Source of the DNA: JBMNKL01 sp050261495
Lineage (GTDB): Bacteria > Bacillota > Clostridia > Acetivibrionales > DTU013
DNA length: 31,780 bases
Assembly (NCBI GenBank): GCA_050261495.1
Contig: JBLNDI010000126.1
Span: 1-31,780, forward strand
Direction of reading: 5' to 3'
Position numbers and translations under genes: made by a program. The notes under the pieces were generated by a model, which had not been told where the DNA came from, did no database searches, and saw nothing but the letters and a program-made list of their open reading frames with translations. Below, piece by piece: positions 23,289 to 31,351 of this stretch (position 1 is its first letter; every line of letters begins with the position of its first letter).

Positions 23289-24587
23289 TCACTCCCCGTT
23301 TAAACGTACCCTTACGGCGTTTGCGTGTCCGTCCAGCTTTTCATATTCCGCGAATCGGATAACATCTTTTCCTGCCTTGAAAAATGCCTGCCTGGTGAAT
23401 GAAATCACGCTTGTTTTTTTCATGAAATCGCCGACATTCAGCGGCGAGAAGAAACGTGCGGTCCCGCCGGTCGGCAGCACATGGCTGGGGCCGGCGTAAT
23501 AGTCGCCGACAGGCTCCGGCGTCCAATGGCCAAGAAATACCGCGCCGGCATTTTTAACATACGGCAGCCGGTTAAACGCATCTTCAATGCAAAGCTCAAG
23601 GTGCTCCGGCGCAATGCGGTTGACGACATTTATCGCCTCTTCAATGTCATTTACGATAACGGCGGCGCCGTAATCGCCGAGGGACTTGTCCAGCACATTC
23701 TTCCTGGAAAGCCTTCCGTACTGCTTTTCAATCTCAACTGCCACGGCCTCGGCAAGCTTTACTGAAGGTGTTACGAGAATTGAAGCCGACAGCGGGTCAT
23801 GCTCGGCCTGCGAAAGCAGATCGGCGGCCACGTACGCGGGATTTGCCGTATCATCGGCGACAACTGTTATTTCACTGGGGCCTGCGAACATATCTATGTC
23901 ACAGATGCCGTAAACAAGCCTTTTTGCCGTGGAAACGTAGATGTTTCCCGGACCTGCTATTTTATCAACCGGCGGGACGGTCCTTGTACCGTACGCCATT
24001 GCCGCTATAGCATGCGCCCCTCCGATTTTGTATATTTCCGATACGCCGGCTTCTTGTGCCGCCACCAGCATGGCAGGATCTATTTTGCCATTACCGCCCG
24101 GAGGAGTAGTCATGATAATTTTCTCCACACCGGCAACTTTTGCCGGCAGCGCATTCATCAATACCGAAGACGTCAAGGCCGCCGAACCTCCAGGAACGTA
24201 AATACCGACGGTTTCAATCGGTCTTGTCATTTGTCCGAGCAATATGCCGTCCTCACCCGCTGCAAACCAGGAGTTTTCCTTTTGCTTCTCGTGAAACGCG
24301 ATTATGTTGGCCTTGGATTTTCTGATAACATCGACCATTTCAGGGTCAACTTCGCCATAAGCGTCCTCCAGTTCCTGCCGTGATACTTTCATCGATGTAC
24401 TGTCCAGTTTAACTCGATCGAATTTTTCCGTATACTCGAGGACTGCCTCGTCACCGCGTTTCCTGACGTTCTCGACGATATCCTCCACCGCGCGGACAAT
24501 TTCCTCGCTTCCGATCCTTCCGCGCGCGGCCAGCTTTTCAAGCAATCCGGATTTGCCGCCGTTTCGCATATCAATTATTTTAAGCAT
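23289..24587 (-). CDS. hisD: Histidinol dehydrogenase
   Basis: A 432-residue zinc-dependent enzyme for the last two oxidation steps of histidine synthesis. Visible motifs are YVPGGSAALTSSVLM, AGPGNIYVSTAKR, LLSQAEHDP (zinc ligands), RIAPEHLEL (catalytic Glu-His) and DYYAGPSHVLPTGG. Length is normal for the family. The ATG follows GGTGGAG, and the gene ends against or overlapping hisC. Confidence 0.97.
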   Translation of the reverse strand: MLKIIDMRNGGKSGLLEKLAARGRIGSEEIVRAVEDIVENVRKRGDEAVLEYTEKFDRVKLDSTSMKVSRQELEDAYGEVDPEMVDVIRKSKANIIAFHEKQKENSWFAAGEDGILLGQMTRPIETVGIYVPGGSAALTSSVLMNALPAKVAGVEKIIMTTPPGGNGKIDPAMLVAAQEAGVSEIYKIGGAHAIAAMAYGTRTVPPVDKIAGPGNIYVSTAKRLVYGICDIDMFAGPSEITVVADDTANPAYVAADLLSQAEHDPLSASILVTPSVKLAEAVAVEIEKQYGRLSRKNVLDKSLGDYGAAVIVNDIEEAINVVNRIAPEHLELCIEDAFNRLPYVKNAGAVFLGHWTPEPVGDYYAGPSHVLPTGGTARFFSPLNVGDFMKKTSVISFTRQAFFKAGKDVIRFAEYEKLDGHANAVRVRLNGE

Positions 24588-24630
24588 TGCTCCACCTTCT
24601 TAATTAAATGAATTCGTTTACACGTACCGG

Positions 24631-24690
24631 CGCCGCAACGGCTTTACCTGCGCTGCAACAGCTTTGCCGGCTCTACAACAGCTTTTTCAG
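24631..24690. repeat. Three imperfect 20-base tandem repeats at the hisG 3' end
   Basis: The units 24631-24650 (CGCCGCAACGGCTTTACCTG), 24651-24670 (CGCTGCAACAGCTTTGCCGG) and 24671-24690 (CTCTACAACAGCTTTTTCAG) share most bases. The last contains the hisG stop codon and final codons; the other two lie in the gap before hisD. Confidence 0.75.
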
Positions 24691-25305
24691 GCCTTCTATA
24701 ATGGCGTTGATCCTTTCGCTCTCCATTTTCATGCTGACCCTGTTGACAACCATCCTGGCGCTGATTTCAGCTATTGTATCCAGTATGACCAGCCCGTTTT
24801 CCTTTAATGTCCTTCCTGTTTCCACCAGGTCGACTATGACTTCCGCCAGTCCGACCAGCGGAGCCAACTCGACTGAACCGTTCAGTTTTATCACCTCGAT
24901 GGATTCACGCCTCTTGTGCTCAAAATATTCCCTTGCTATGCGCGGGTACTTGGTAGCGACCCTCTTGTTTGTCAGGCTGTCAAGCTTGCCCGCCAGTTCC
25001 GCCGGGCCGGCCAGAACCATGCGGCAGGACGCGAACCCAAGGTTGAGCACCTCGTGCAGGTGCCTGCCCTCTTCAAGTATGGTATCCTTTCCTGCCACGC
25101 CGATGTCGGCTGCGCCGTATTCCACGTATGTCGGAACATCCGCCGGTTTCACAAGGAAAAACCTGATCTTGTTCTTCTCGTCGGTAAATATCAGCTTGCG
25201 TGATTCATTCCTGTATTCCGAACAGTCTATCCCGATCTTCTCCAGCATTTCGACCGACATATCGGCCAGCCTGCCTTTTGACAACGCTATCGTAAGATAC
25301 CGCAA
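24673..25305 (-). CDS. hisG: ATP phosphoribosyltransferase, short catalytic form
   Basis: A 210-residue short-type HisG, lacking the C-terminal regulatory domain, which catalyses the first step and requires HisZ for activity and feedback control. Typical segments are ALSKGRLAD, VPTYVEYGAADIGV and VDLVETGRTLKENGL (phosphate loop). The TTG start follows AGAGGTGAT; it begins 6 bases after hisZ, so the two subunits are made together. Confidence 0.96.
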   Translation of the reverse strand: MRYLTIALSKGRLADMSVEMLEKIGIDCSEYRNESRKLIFTDEKNKIRFFLVKPADVPTYVEYGAADIGVAGKDTILEEGRHLHEVLNLGFASCRMVLAGPAELAGKLDSLTNKRVATKYPRIAREYFEHKRRESIEVIKLNGSVELAPLVGLAEVIVDLVETGRTLKENGLVILDTIAEISARMVVNRVSMKMESERINAIIEGLKKLL

Positions 25306-25311
25306 CGATTA

Positions 25312-26565
25312 TCACCTCTTTAGCAGTTCGCTTATCTTAACCATGGCTACTTCACCGGACTGTATATACCTTATTTCCACATTGTCTGCGTCCACAATTC
25401 TTATTACACCGCCGATATTCCTTGAGCGCGCGTAGCTTTCGGCCTCCGCCGCCGTTTTATTTGCGATGTCAAGCTCCACCGAAAGCCCCTGCCTCCTTAA
25501 TTCGGCGCACAATTCAAACGCCGTTTTCCTGCCTGCGCCCTCATAACATACCAGACAATCCGTTGAGGGCTTTTCCGTTTCAATCTTCTGTCTTTGCAGC
25601 GCCATTATGATCATGTTGATTCCGAGGGAAAAACCGGTGGCGGGACATTCTTTGCCGAACTCGCCCACAAGCTTGTCGTACCTGCCTCCGATCAATATGG
25701 GAAAGCCTGCCCCGTATGTAAAGCCCCTGAAGATGATGCCGGTATCATAGGCCGGTCCCCTCAGCATTCCAAGATCAACGGATACATACTTTTCATGCCC
25801 GAAATCCTGCAGAATCTCCAGCACCTGGCGTATGTTCTCAAGCGCGTCGGCGGACCTCTTATTCAGCTTGAACGCTTTTACCTTTTCGATAACGTCAACG
25901 GAGCCGAAATATCCCGGCAGTCCTGATATCAGCTCTTTAAGATTTTCATCGATCATGCTCCTGTTTAAAAATTCCTCGAGTCCCACATAATCTTTCCGGT
26001 CGATAAGCATCCGGACCCGGGAAACATCTTCTTCGGACAGCCCGGCCTCTTCCATAAGCCCGTTGAAAAACTCCACCTGCCCGATATCTATCTGGAAATT
26101 CTCAAGGCCGGTTTCCTTGAGCGCCTGGATTGCTATGGATATGACCTCCGCGTCGGATTCCGGCGTGTTCACTCCCAGAACTTCCACTCCGGCCTGCGTG
26201 AATTCGTTTTGTTTTCCGCCGCCATATTCATTGTATCGGAAAACGTTGCCTATATACGAAAAGCGCAGGGGATACCCGGCATCCCTGAATTTAGTGGCAC
26301 TGATCCTGGCAACCGGAACTGTGATATCCGGCCTCAGGACAAGTATCCTTCCCTGCTGGTCGAAAAACTTGAACATGTTTTCCTGCGGCATCACATCTTC
26401 AGATGCAAACACATCATAAAATTCAATCGTAGGCGTCTCTATCTCACAAAAACCACAGCTTCTGAACAGCACTCTCAGCTTGTGTTCAATGTTTCTTTTT
26501 ATATGACAATCATCCTGCAGGATATCCTGAACCCCGTCCGGTGTGTAGATTTTCCACTTTGACAA
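25312..26565 (-). CDS. hisZ: ATP phosphoribosyltransferase regulatory subunit
   Basis: About 417 residues, a HisRS-like protein without the anticodon-charging function, forming a hetero-octamer with short HisG. Motif 2-like PDITVPVARI and RYNEYGGGKQNEFTQ, and YGAGFPILIGGRYDKLV, match the HisZ/HisRS core. The C-terminal 85 residues form an anticodon-binding-like domain. TTG at 26565 has GAGAGG eight bases upstream and gives MSKWKIYTPDG; GTG at 26574 is less well placed. First gene of the his operon. Confidence 0.94.
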   Translation of the reverse strand: MSKWKIYTPDGVQDILQDDCHIKRNIEHKLRVLFRSCGFCEIETPTIEFYDVFASEDVMPQENMFKFFDQQGRILVLRPDITVPVARISATKFRDAGYPLRFSYIGNVFRYNEYGGGKQNEFTQAGVEVLGVNTPESDAEVISIAIQALKETGLENFQIDIGQVEFFNGLMEEAGLSEEDVSRVRMLIDRKDYVGLEEFLNRSMIDENLKELISGLPGYFGSVDVIEKVKAFKLNKRSADALENIRQVLEILQDFGHEKYVSVDLGMLRGPAYDTGIIFRGFTYGAGFPILIGGRYDKLVGEFGKECPATGFSLGINMIIMALQRQKIETEKPSTDCLVCYEGAGRKTAFELCAELRRQGLSVELDIANKTAAEAESYARSRNIGGVIRIVDADNVEIRYIQSGEVAMVKISELLKR

Positions 26566-26600
26566 TTCCCGCACCTCTCCCGGTAACTTTGTTTGTTTAT

Positions 26601-26620
26601 CACTTTACTATGATAAAGTG
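26601..26620. promoter_or_regulatory. Palindrome in the hisZ leader, candidate his operator
   Basis: CACTTTA (26601-26607) and TAAAGTG (26614-26620) are perfect inverted repeats with a 6-base spacer. An overlapping inverted repeat, TTTATCA / TGATAAA, adds a second register. It lies about 16-35 bases downstream of the predicted transcription start, where a repressor could block elongation. No T-box features are visible in this short leader. Confidence 0.5.
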
Positions 26621-26641
26621 CTAAATAAATGAATTGAATAA

Positions 26642-26670
26642 ATTATATGAAAGGATAACCGTTTTGTCAA
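26642..26670 (-). promoter_or_regulatory. his operon promoter (sigma-A consensus)
   Basis: On the minus strand TTGACA (26665-26670) and TATAAT (26642-26647) are both perfect and exactly 17 bases apart. It is the best promoter in the window, about 80 bases upstream of hisZ. Confidence 0.85.
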
Positions 26671-26697
26671 TAATTTTTATAAAAATCCCGCCGGTTG

Positions 26698-27444
26698 TCA
26701 TTCTGCCGCTATCAAATCATCGAACAAGGCTCCCGCATCCACCGACAGTCCCTCAAATGCAAGCGACAAGGCAGTTTGCCCTTTTTCATAAAATTTATAT
26801 GTGTCGATGTCATAATTATTGAAATCATAAACCTGGATAGACTCCTGCCTGGGATCAATAATCCAGAACTCCTTCACCCCGGACAGCATGTAAGTGTTCA
26901 GCTTGTCAATCATGTCTTTTTTTCGGGTGCTGTCTGACAAGATTTCGACTACCAGCGCCGGCGTACCCATGTACCTTCCTTTTTCCGAAACATTGCCTTT
27001 TTTAAGATCGCAGGCTACCGAAATATCGGGCTGCATCACGTCAGGCTCCTTGAAACCTTTCTTCCTGAAGTGTACATCAAAAGGCGCCAGGAACACCTTG
27101 CATTTTTTACCCTTGAAATAATCGTTAAAGATAAGATGCAGCCGTCCCAGTATCTCCTGGTGTGTCATGCTCGGAGACGCCAGTAAATAAATCTCTCCGT
27201 TGATGTATTCCATCCTCAGCGTACTTTTTTCGTAAATCTCCATAAACTCTTCGTAGGAGACTTTCTTACCGCCATACTGGTAGTCGAGGGCATTTTCCCT
27301 CACTATAAAATATTGTTCGATATCTGTCACGTACGGCGTCAGCCTGGCAATTTTCCTGCCGTTTTTCGTAATAACCACGTCATTCAGCTGCCCGACATAA
27401 TCCAGGTATTTTCCGAAATTCTGCTTGAGCTCCGTCGCCGTCAC
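26698..27444 (-). CDS. Phd/YefM-like N-domain fused to Uma2-type nuclease-fold domain
   Basis: About 248 residues. Residues 1-45 (TATELKQNFGKYLDYVGQ, VVITKNGRKIARL) match the DNA-binding fold of Phd/YefM prevent-host-death antitoxins. Residues about 60-245 match the Uma2 (DUF820) family of PD-(D/E)XK proteins, with D140 (QPDIS), E168 (LVVEILS) and the downstream DSTRKKD and EFWIIDP segments. The activity of Uma2 proteins is poorly known. The start is GTG at 27444 with AAGGAG five bases before; an ATG at 27498 is possible but has no such site. A perfect palindrome overlaps the promoter region, fitting autoregulation by the Phd-like domain. No separate toxin gene is adjacent. Confidence 0.8.
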   Translation of the reverse strand: MTATELKQNFGKYLDYVGQLNDVVITKNGRKIARLTPYVTDIEQYFIVRENALDYQYGGKKVSYEEFMEIYEKSTLRMEYINGEIYLLASPSMTHQEILGRLHLIFNDYFKGKKCKVFLAPFDVHFRKKGFKEPDVMQPDISVACDLKKGNVSEKGRYMGTPALVVEILSDSTRKKDMIDKLNTYMLSGVKEFWIIDPRQESIQVYDFNNYDIDTYKFYEKGQTALSLAFEGLSVDAGALFDDLIAAE

Positions 27445-27514
27445 AACAACTCCTTCCCTGTACTCCGTGGAATCCACGATACCACCCCCGCAATCCATAC
27501 TATCAAATCGTACA

Positions 27515-27542
27515 ATTTATTGCAATAAATCACCCGATTATA
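27515..27542 (-). promoter_or_regulatory. Promoter -10 and 16-base palindrome upstream of the Phd-Uma2 gene
   Basis: ATTTATTGCAATAAAT (27515-27530) is a perfect palindrome located 7 bases downstream of a TATAAT (27537-27542, minus strand), that is, at the expected transcription start. The -35 region is weak. Confidence 0.55.
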
Positions 27543-27638
27543 ATAATTTTTTCGTACGGTTTAATATGATATTGCCGTATTGCCGATTCACCTGTGCCAT
27601 CCGTGGTGCGGGTTGCAGCAAACATGCTGTCGTCCGGC

Positions 27639-27667
27639 TTGAATATAAGCCGTGGTAAATGTATAAT
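27639..27667 (+). promoter_or_regulatory. Promoter of the HAD phosphatase gene
   Basis: TTGAAT (27639-27644) and TATAAT (27662-27667) are separated by 17 bases, about 80 bases upstream of the start codon. Confidence 0.65.
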
Positions 27668-27710
27668 TTCAATAATGTGTTTTCCCTCCATATCCCGGCG
27701 GAACCGGCTG

Positions 27711-27750
27711 CGGAAGGAGAACAATGTAACAACGGAAGGAGAAAGCAATG
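27711..27750 (+). promoter_or_regulatory. Duplicated ribosome binding site with ATG-TAA minimal ORF
   Basis: CGGAAGGAGAA occurs at 27711 and again at 27733. The first copy leads into ATG (27724-27726) directly followed by TAA, a start-stop element; the second leads into the true ATG at 27748. Confidence 0.7.
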
Positions 27751-28398
27751 AAATACAAAGCTGCAATATTTGACCTCGACGGAACACTGCTGGATACAAT
27801 AGAGGATTTAGGCGATTCGATGAATTATGTGCTTGAAAAAATGGGCTGCCCGACACACAGCATGGAGGAATATAAATACTTTGTAGGGGACGGAAGAAGA
27901 AACCTGGTAATGAGGGCATTGCCGGAGGATAAACGGGATGAGGAGAGCGTTGAATACGCCCTGGCGGCAATGAGTGAAACATATTCAAAAAGATGGGATG
28001 TCAAAACAAAGCCGTATCCTGGTATTACCGACATGCTTGACGCCCTTGCCGGCAGGGGGATAAAATTATCGGTCCTGTCCAATAAGACCGATAACATTAC
28101 AAAGTTGGTAATAAAAAAGTTCCTGCCGTCGTGGAATTTCTATCCTGTATTCGGCGAACGCCAGGGTGTGCCCAGAAAACCTGATCCGGCAGGTGCGCTT
28201 GAAATAACCAGGATACTGGGAGTAAAGCCGGATGAATGCATCTATGTAGGTGATACGGACGTCGACATGAAAACTGCTGCCGCTGCCGGCATGTATGCCG
28301 TAGGCGTGCTGTGGGGTTTCCGTACAGCCGAAGAATTGGTTGAAAACGGCGCAAAGACATTAATTTCGCACCCTCTCGACCTGCTGAACCTCCTTTAA
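27748..28398 (+). CDS. HAD-superfamily phosphatase (phosphoglycolate phosphatase-like)
   Basis: A 216-residue HAD hydrolase with motif I FDLDGTLLD (D9, D11), motif II LSNK, the motif III Lys in RKPDP, and motif IV VGDTDVDMKTA. The cap is the small helical type between residues about 16 and 80, as in Gph and related phosphatases. The substrate is probably a small sugar or glycolate phosphate. It has its own plus-strand promoter and the duplicated ribosome binding site. It lies next to the his operon, but a histidinol-phosphatase role is only a possibility; that step has no assigned gene here. Confidence 0.92.
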   Translation: MKYKAAIFDLDGTLLDTIEDLGDSMNYVLEKMGCPTHSMEEYKYFVGDGRRNLVMRALPEDKRDEESVEYALAAMSETYSKRWDVKTKPYPGITDMLDALAGRGIKLSVLSNKTDNITKLVIKKFLPSWNFYPVFGERQGVPRKPDPAGALEITRILGVKPDECIYVGDTDVDMKTAAAAGMYAVGVLWGFRTAEELVENGAKTLISHPLDLLNLL

Positions 28399-28437
28399 AG
28401 ACAGCCTTGAACCCAGCCGCAAATCTCCTGTGAGATA

Positions 28438-28632
28438 TTATTCCAGGCCCATTTCCGACGCAATGCTTTCAAGACGGCCTAAAGAACAGCCTATGCCGTT
28501 CCAGTTACCGCAATTTGCGCAGGATATTTCGGCTGCGGGATTTTTCAGGCTTCCGGATTTCCTGAAGCCCGGAAAGCTGCAGGACCGCGCTATTATGGCA
28601 AGCACATCCTCATCATAATCGTAAGCATCCAT
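28438..28632 (-). CDS. Small four-cysteine protein
   Basis: A 64-residue protein from the ATG at 28632, which has GGAGG five bases upstream. The N-terminus is acidic (MDAYDYDEDV). Cys residues lie in ARSCSF, SCANCGNW and GIGCS; the C-x2-C...C pattern could bind zinc or an iron-sulfur cluster. I do not recognise the family. It lies downstream of the helicase gene across a strong palindrome and converges with the HAD gene. Confidence 0.6.
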   Translation of the reverse strand: MDAYDYDEDVLAIIARSCSFPGFRKSGSLKNPAAEISCANCGNWNGIGCSLGRLESIASEMGLE

Positions 28633-28671
28633 AATTACCTCCGGTAATAAAACCTCGATATGCCATAATAC

Positions 28672-28705
28672 CGAGGCATGTCGCGGTATGCCGCGATATG
28701 CCTCG
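28672..28705. repeat. 15-bp-stem palindrome between helicase and small Cys gene
   Basis: CGAGGCATGTCGCGG (28672-28686) and CCGCGATATGCCTCG (28691-28705) pair fully, with one G-U, around TATG. Pieces of the same sequence (CCTCGATATGCC near 28653; TGCCTCGATTGCCG near 28699) lie around it. No T-run follows on either strand, so it is not a standard terminator. Confidence 0.7.
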
Positions 28706-28773
28706 ATTGCCGCAAAATGCCTCAAAGCTATTATCCGCGTTTTGAGCGTGGAATATACCGGTCAAAAGAACAA

Positions 28774-31137
28774 TCACAATTTCACCAGGTTTGCGAATGC
28801 TGCCATCAGTCTCTTCATACCTGCATTCTTAAACTGTATCTCAAGTATCTGGTCTCCTTTATCCACGACTACTGCCGAAATTACTCCCACGCCGAATTTT
28901 TTGTGTACAACACGGTCTCCCGCCTTGAAATCGGTGTAAGAGCCGCCGGAGGAAACGGCGCTTGCGGCAGTCCTGTTGAGGAAGCCGTTATTGTAGCCGC
29001 CGTTGATACCGGCAATCCGGTTGCGCTTCCCTTCTTCCAGTATCAACTCCCCGGGAATTTCTTTGAAAAACCTGGAACGCATATTGTACGTGGTGCTTCC
29101 AAAGAGTGTCCTGCAATAAGTACTCGTCAGGTAAAGCTTTTCCTCTGCCCGTGTAATTCCGACATAACAAAGCCGGCGCTCCTCCTCAAGCTCTTCTTCG
29201 CTCTCAATGGAACGCAGACCCGGAAATATGCCGTCCTCAAAACCCGGGATGAAAACTACCGGGAATTCCAGGCCTTTCGCGCTATGCAGCGTCATCAGCG
29301 CAACGTAGTCCTTCTCTTCTTCCATGCTGTCGATGTCCGAAACAAGAGATACGTTTGCAAGGTAAGCAGCGAGGCTTCTATCCTCGCTCAAGGCTTCAAA
29401 TTCAATTGCGCCCGAAATCAATTCCCGGATATTCTCAATCCTGGTCCGGGCTTCGTCCGTATTCTCCGCTTCCAGTTCCGAAAGCATGCCGGACTTGTCG
29501 ATAACAACGTCGATTAATTCGTGAACGCTTATGCTTTCGGATAATTCCCTAAAATCGGAAATCATCGCCGTAAAATCCCTGATCCTGGCCGAAGCTCTCT
29601 TCAATTCGGGAATTCCCGACGACAATTCAAGAATTGAAAATATGCTGCAATTCCTTTCAATTGATAGATTTTCAGCCGTCTCAACCGTCGTATTGCCGAT
29701 CCCTCTTTTCGGCACATTGATAATCCTTTTCAGCGCCACGTCGTCGGAAGGATTTTGTATCAGGCGAAGATACGCGATAACATCCTTGATTTCCTTCCTG
29801 TCATAAAACCGTAAGCCACCGAAAATCCTGTAAGGTATCCCGGATTTCATAAAAGCTTCTTCCAGCGCGCGGGACTGGGCGTTTATCCTGTACAGCAGCG
29901 CAAAATCCTTGTATTTTCTTTTTTCACACCCGATAAGACGTTCGATCTCCCGAACGATGAAATTAGCTTCCTCCTGCTCACTGTTCGCCTCAAAATACCT
30001 GATGCCGTCCCCGTGGGGATTTTCCGTCCAGAGATTTTTGCCTTTCCTGCCTGTATTATTTTTTATCACGCTATTTGCGGCTTGAAGTATTGTTTTTGTG
30101 GAGCGGTAATTCTGTTCGAGCTTTATTACTTTTGCATCCTCAAATTCTTTCTCGAAATCCAGTATATTGCGTATATCGGCGCCGCGCCATGCGTAAATGG
30201 ACTGGTCGTCGTCCCCCACCACGCAAAGGTTCCTGTAATGCCCGGCAATAAGGCTTACCAGCGTGTACTGCGCCCTGTTTGTGTCCTGGTATTCATCAAC
30301 CAGTATATATTTGAATTTTAGCCGGTAGTACTCCAGGACATCCGGATGATCGAGGAAAAGCTTGATAGTAAGCATGATGATGTCGTCGAAATCCAGCGCG
30401 TTGTTTTTCTTGAGCTTGTCCTGGTATAGCTCGTAAATACGCGCTATCTTGCCCAGCCTGAAATCCGATCCCGCATCTTCAATGTATTCCGGCGGTTCCT
30501 TCAATTCGTCCTTGGCTTTCCCGATTTTTGAAAGCACCTCTCGCACCGGGAAATTTTTCTCGTTGAAGTTTAATTCCTTAATGCAGTCCTTGACCAGCGC
30601 CTGCTGGTCGGATGTATCAAAAATGACGAAATTCCTGTTGTACCCGATCCTGTCTATATGCCGCCTGAGGATTCTTACGCAGGCGGCGTGAAAAGTGCCG
30701 ACCCATATGTCATCAACCTCTTCGCCCAGAATGTTTTCCAACCTTTGCTTCATTTCCCTCGCCGCCTTGTTGGTGAAAGTAATCGCCAACACGGAGGCGG
30801 GATGGACCGGCCGTTCTTTCAGCAGTTCTTCAATCCGGCCCGCAAACTTGCTGCCATTCTCCGCTTTGCGAAGCGCCTGGCGCATCAGTTCCAAATCTTC
30901 TTCCGTCGCATGCCCGGGCACATATTCGCTATGATACGCATTGCCGTATTCTATCATGTAGGCAATCCTGTTTACCAGGACGGACGTTTTGCCGGAACCT
31001 GCGCCCGCCAGCACGAGAAGCGGCCCGTTAATGTGAAAAACGGCCTGCTGCTGCGGCGGGTTAAGCTTGCCGTATTCCACCTCCAAAAGTTTTTTTCTAA
31101 GTTCCAGGAATTCCTTTTTGCTTTTTTCCGTTATCAT
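28774..31137 (-). CDS. pcrA: ATP-dependent DNA helicase PcrA/UvrD
   Basis: About 787 residues of superfamily 1 with all motifs: Walker A AGAGSGKTS, FTNKAAREM, DEYQDTN, GDDDQSIYAWRGAD, LEQNYRST, TLHSAKGLEFPVVF and YVGITRAEEKLYL. The C-terminus (VHKKFGVGVISAVV, about 50 residues) is the Tudor-like RNA polymerase contact domain of Gram-positive PcrA. It unwinds DNA 3' to 5' in repair and rolling-circle replication. The ATG at 31137 has only a weak AAAGGG. The common Firmicutes neighbour ligA would be downstream but is not present here. Confidence 0.96.
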   Translation of the reverse strand: MITEKSKKEFLELRKKLLEVEYGKLNPPQQQAVFHINGPLLVLAGAGSGKTSVLVNRIAYMIEYGNAYHSEYVPGHATEEDLELMRQALRKAENGSKFAGRIEELLKERPVHPASVLAITFTNKAAREMKQRLENILGEEVDDIWVGTFHAACVRILRRHIDRIGYNRNFVIFDTSDQQALVKDCIKELNFNEKNFPVREVLSKIGKAKDELKEPPEYIEDAGSDFRLGKIARIYELYQDKLKKNNALDFDDIIMLTIKLFLDHPDVLEYYRLKFKYILVDEYQDTNRAQYTLVSLIAGHYRNLCVVGDDDQSIYAWRGADIRNILDFEKEFEDAKVIKLEQNYRSTKTILQAANSVIKNNTGRKGKNLWTENPHGDGIRYFEANSEQEEANFIVREIERLIGCEKRKYKDFALLYRINAQSRALEEAFMKSGIPYRIFGGLRFYDRKEIKDVIAYLRLIQNPSDDVALKRIINVPKRGIGNTTVETAENLSIERNCSIFSILELSSGIPELKRASARIRDFTAMISDFRELSESISVHELIDVVIDKSGMLSELEAENTDEARTRIENIRELISGAIEFEALSEDRSLAAYLANVSLVSDIDSMEEEKDYVALMTLHSAKGLEFPVVFIPGFEDGIFPGLRSIESEEELEEERRLCYVGITRAEEKLYLTSTYCRTLFGSTTYNMRSRFFKEIPGELILEEGKRNRIAGINGGYNNGFLNRTAASAVSSGGSYTDFKAGDRVVHKKFGVGVISAVVVDKGDQILEIQFKNAGMKRLMAAFANLVKL

Positions 31138-31214
31138 CGTTACCGTACCCTTTAAATTGTTAACCGGATTCCAGTATAACACAACTTAAACCCGATTGCA
31201 TAACGGCAGAAAAC

Positions 31215-31252
31215 AAAAAAGGCCGGATTATTTAAACAATCCCGCCCCTTTT
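31215..31252 (-). terminator. Terminator after the truncated membrane-protein gene
   Basis: On the minus strand GGGGCGGGATT pairs imperfectly with AATCCGGCC across an 8-base loop and is followed by TTTTTTGTTTT. It lies between the gene at 31352 and the helicase. Confidence 0.65.
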
Positions 31253-31297
31253 AACTAACACTCGGGTATGAAGCAAATTAAGGTGTCTTTCACGGCG

Positions 31298-31340
31298 ATG
31301 AGGCTTACAGCTTGTAAACATGGCGCTATTCAAGCCTCAT
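31298..31340. other. Long inverted repeat just past the membrane-protein stop
   Basis: ATGAGGCTT (31298-31306) and AAGCCTCAT (31332-31340) are perfect inverted repeats with a 25-base spacer. It may act with the terminator at 31215-31252 in forming the transcript 3' end. Confidence 0.45.
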
Positions 31341-31351
31341 TAAAAAGACCG

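Noticed and set aside
26566..26697. T-box riboswitch upstream of hisZ
   Set aside because: The leader is only about 70 bases from the predicted start and has no T-box sequence, specifier stem or terminator.
28426..28441. ATCTC-CTGT-GAGAT hairpin after the HAD gene
   Set aside because: A 5-bp AT-rich stem followed by ATTATT is too weak to call a terminator.
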